Shown piece after piece: positions 14,258-14,885 of a DNA stretch of 14,885 nucleotides. The stretch is from CAZGYE01 sp964530165. GTDB taxonomy: Bacteria; Planctomycetota; Planctomycetia; Planctomycetales; Planctomycetaceae. The DNA lies in the NCBI GenBank assembly GCA_964530165.1, contig CAZGYE010000125.1:1-14885 (forward strand), in the 5' to 3' direction. The notes beneath the pieces were generated by a model, which saw only the letters and a program-made list of their open reading frames with translations, did not search any database and had not been told where the DNA came from. The position numbers were made by a program, and so were the translations under genes. Each line of letters begins with the position of its first letter. Positions within the stretch are counted from its first letter, which is position 1.

Positions 14258-14715
14258 GCAAACCTTTTTTTGTTGGTTGCTGAACTCGCAAGAATTCAGC
14301 CTGAGTGATGGAGCAACGGAATTCTGGCGAATCCGGCTATTGCGTCCTGTTTCACTTGGGGGCGGGGGATTGGAAAACATGATGTTACCAGAAACCTCCC
14401 GCTGGAACCTGGTGGGGAGCCAGTCCCACTCGATAGAGCCTGGCCAGCAGTCGACAGCGAGTCTTGCGTGGGCGTCGGTGACGGCGTCGGCGAAACGTCG
14501 ACAGCGACGGTGTCGAACCATGCTATGGAGCCCCGAAATCTCGGTCGCAGGAGCCCTCGTATTTCGCTGCAGCGGGGGCCGCGGCGATGCGTCGAATTGG
14601 CCTGGCGCAATCGGTCCTGCCGGGGTCGCTGGAACAGGGGGGCATCGATCGGGGTTCCCCAGGAACAGGAGAGGCCTGCCGTCCTCTTCTCTTACGTTGA
14701 GTCAATCGAAACTAC
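14258..14715. other. Non-coding stretch with repeat remnants
   Basis: No convincing gene is seen in about 460 bases; the short open frames have low-complexity Arg/Ser/Pro-rich translations on both strands and no recognisable motif. At 14290-14340 agaattc and gaattct form a spaced inverted pair within gaattctggcgaatccgg, a sequence type I recall as dispersed in planctomycetes. Cgtcg-rich sequence lies at 14470-14520. At 14674-14682 gcctgccgt is the reverse complement of 14714-14722. A T-run at 14266-14272 follows the glycosidase-like gene without a good GC stem, so no intrinsic terminator is called. Confidence 0.5.
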
Positions 14716-14733
14716 GGCAGGCGGGAGCCTGCC
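14716..14733 (+). repeat. Perfect 7-bp hairpin directly before the intron-like element
   Basis: GGCAGGC (14716-14722), loop GGGA, GCCTGCC (14727-14733), then CTA. It looks like a dispersed intergenic palindrome and could fold as a stem-loop target: class C group II introns insert a few bases after such hairpins. Confidence 0.7.
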
Positions 14734-14736
14734 CTA

Positions 14737-14885
14737 GTGCGCCTGTGAGTGTATTTGGTCTGAGAGGTGCAAGTCCTCTTCAGGCAGACGCTCGCCGGCC
14801 TGTAACTGAAGTTTTGCAAAATCAGGAAATCGCCTTGTGTCCTATTCGCGTTGTCTTGCCGGGAAGGTCAGCCATTCCCAAAGAG
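14737..14885 (+). mobile_element. 5' end of a probable class C group II intron (continues past the window)
   Basis: The sequence starts GTGCG, matching the group II 5' splice-site consensus GUGYG, three bases after a hairpin. It is followed by a conserved-looking domain I segment: a stem CTGA-GAGG / CCTC-TCAG at 14760-14783 enclosing TGCAAGT, comparable in place and form to the early domain I hairpin of the Oceanobacillus iheyensis IIC intron as I remember it. GTAACTG near 14811 and TGTCC near 14837 also fall in comparable order. The catalytic domain V and any reverse transcriptase would lie beyond 14885, so completeness and activity cannot be judged. Call made on pattern and position, without a covariance search. 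Confidence 0.6.

Noticed and set aside
14258..14292. Rho-independent terminator after the glycosidase-like gene
   Set aside because: The T-run sits in the loop of a weak AT-rich pairing (agcaaacc with ggttgct) and does not follow a GC-rich stem.
14468..14737. Small plus-strand gene of 89 codons
   Set aside because: Arg/Ser/Gly-rich translation without motif, crosses the hairpin and stops at the intron-like border; it behaves as non-coding sequence.

Overview
The window looks like chromosomal DNA of a planctomycete, probably Pirellulales-like. The grounds are its GC-rich content, long secreted or lipid-anchored proteins, Shine-Dalgarno sequences that are weak or missing at several starts, an FGE-sulfatase domain, a TolB-type propeller, a family-10-like glycosidase barrel, and several families of short palindromic or heptameric repeats of the kind I associate with that phylum. 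The assignment is inference from content; no rRNA or phylogenetic marker is present.

Layout. (1) Positions 85-7786, plus strand: five closely spaced co-directional genes. They are an exported protein made of two tandem TolB-like propellers; an exported, probably lipid-anchored fusion of an FGE-sulfatase domain with a complete histone-deacetylase-family amidohydrolase; an AlgI-type MBOAT O-acyltransferase; its usual partner, a membrane-anchored SGNH protein; and a secreted alpha/beta-hydrolase esterase. The last four all handle acyl groups or carry acyl-handling folds, and most act at or outside the inner membrane. I read this as an envelope or exopolysaccharide acylation/deacylation locus. 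(2) Positions 7815-9797, minus strand: a convergent gene for a probable lipoprotein built of five modules of about 107-115 residues, each ending in a W-x-V-D-D-like motif. (3) Positions 9798-10177: a divergent intergenic region holding a perfect 29-bp inverted repeat and a sigma70-like promoter. (4) Positions 10178-14257, plus strand: a 1359-residue secreted protein with N-terminal beta domains, a GHL10-like barrel and a C-terminal jelly-roll carbohydrate-binding module. (5) Positions 14258-14885: no credible gene, only repeat remnants, then a hairpin followed at once by what looks like the 5' end of a class C group II intron that runs off the window.

The most unusual features are two. One is the exported FGE-HDAC fusion sitting in an O-acylation operon. 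The other is the way short repeats have colonised coding sequence: eleven copies of a 21-bp palindromic unit lie in frame at four sites of the large glycosidase-like gene, in the two reading frames that contain no stop; a roughly 120-bp heptamer-rich repeat lies in frame in the same gene; and an 18-bp palindromic tandem lies in the linker of the FGE-HDAC fusion. Inverted repeats also sit just before the probable start of the fusion gene and over the stop codon of the lipoprotein gene.
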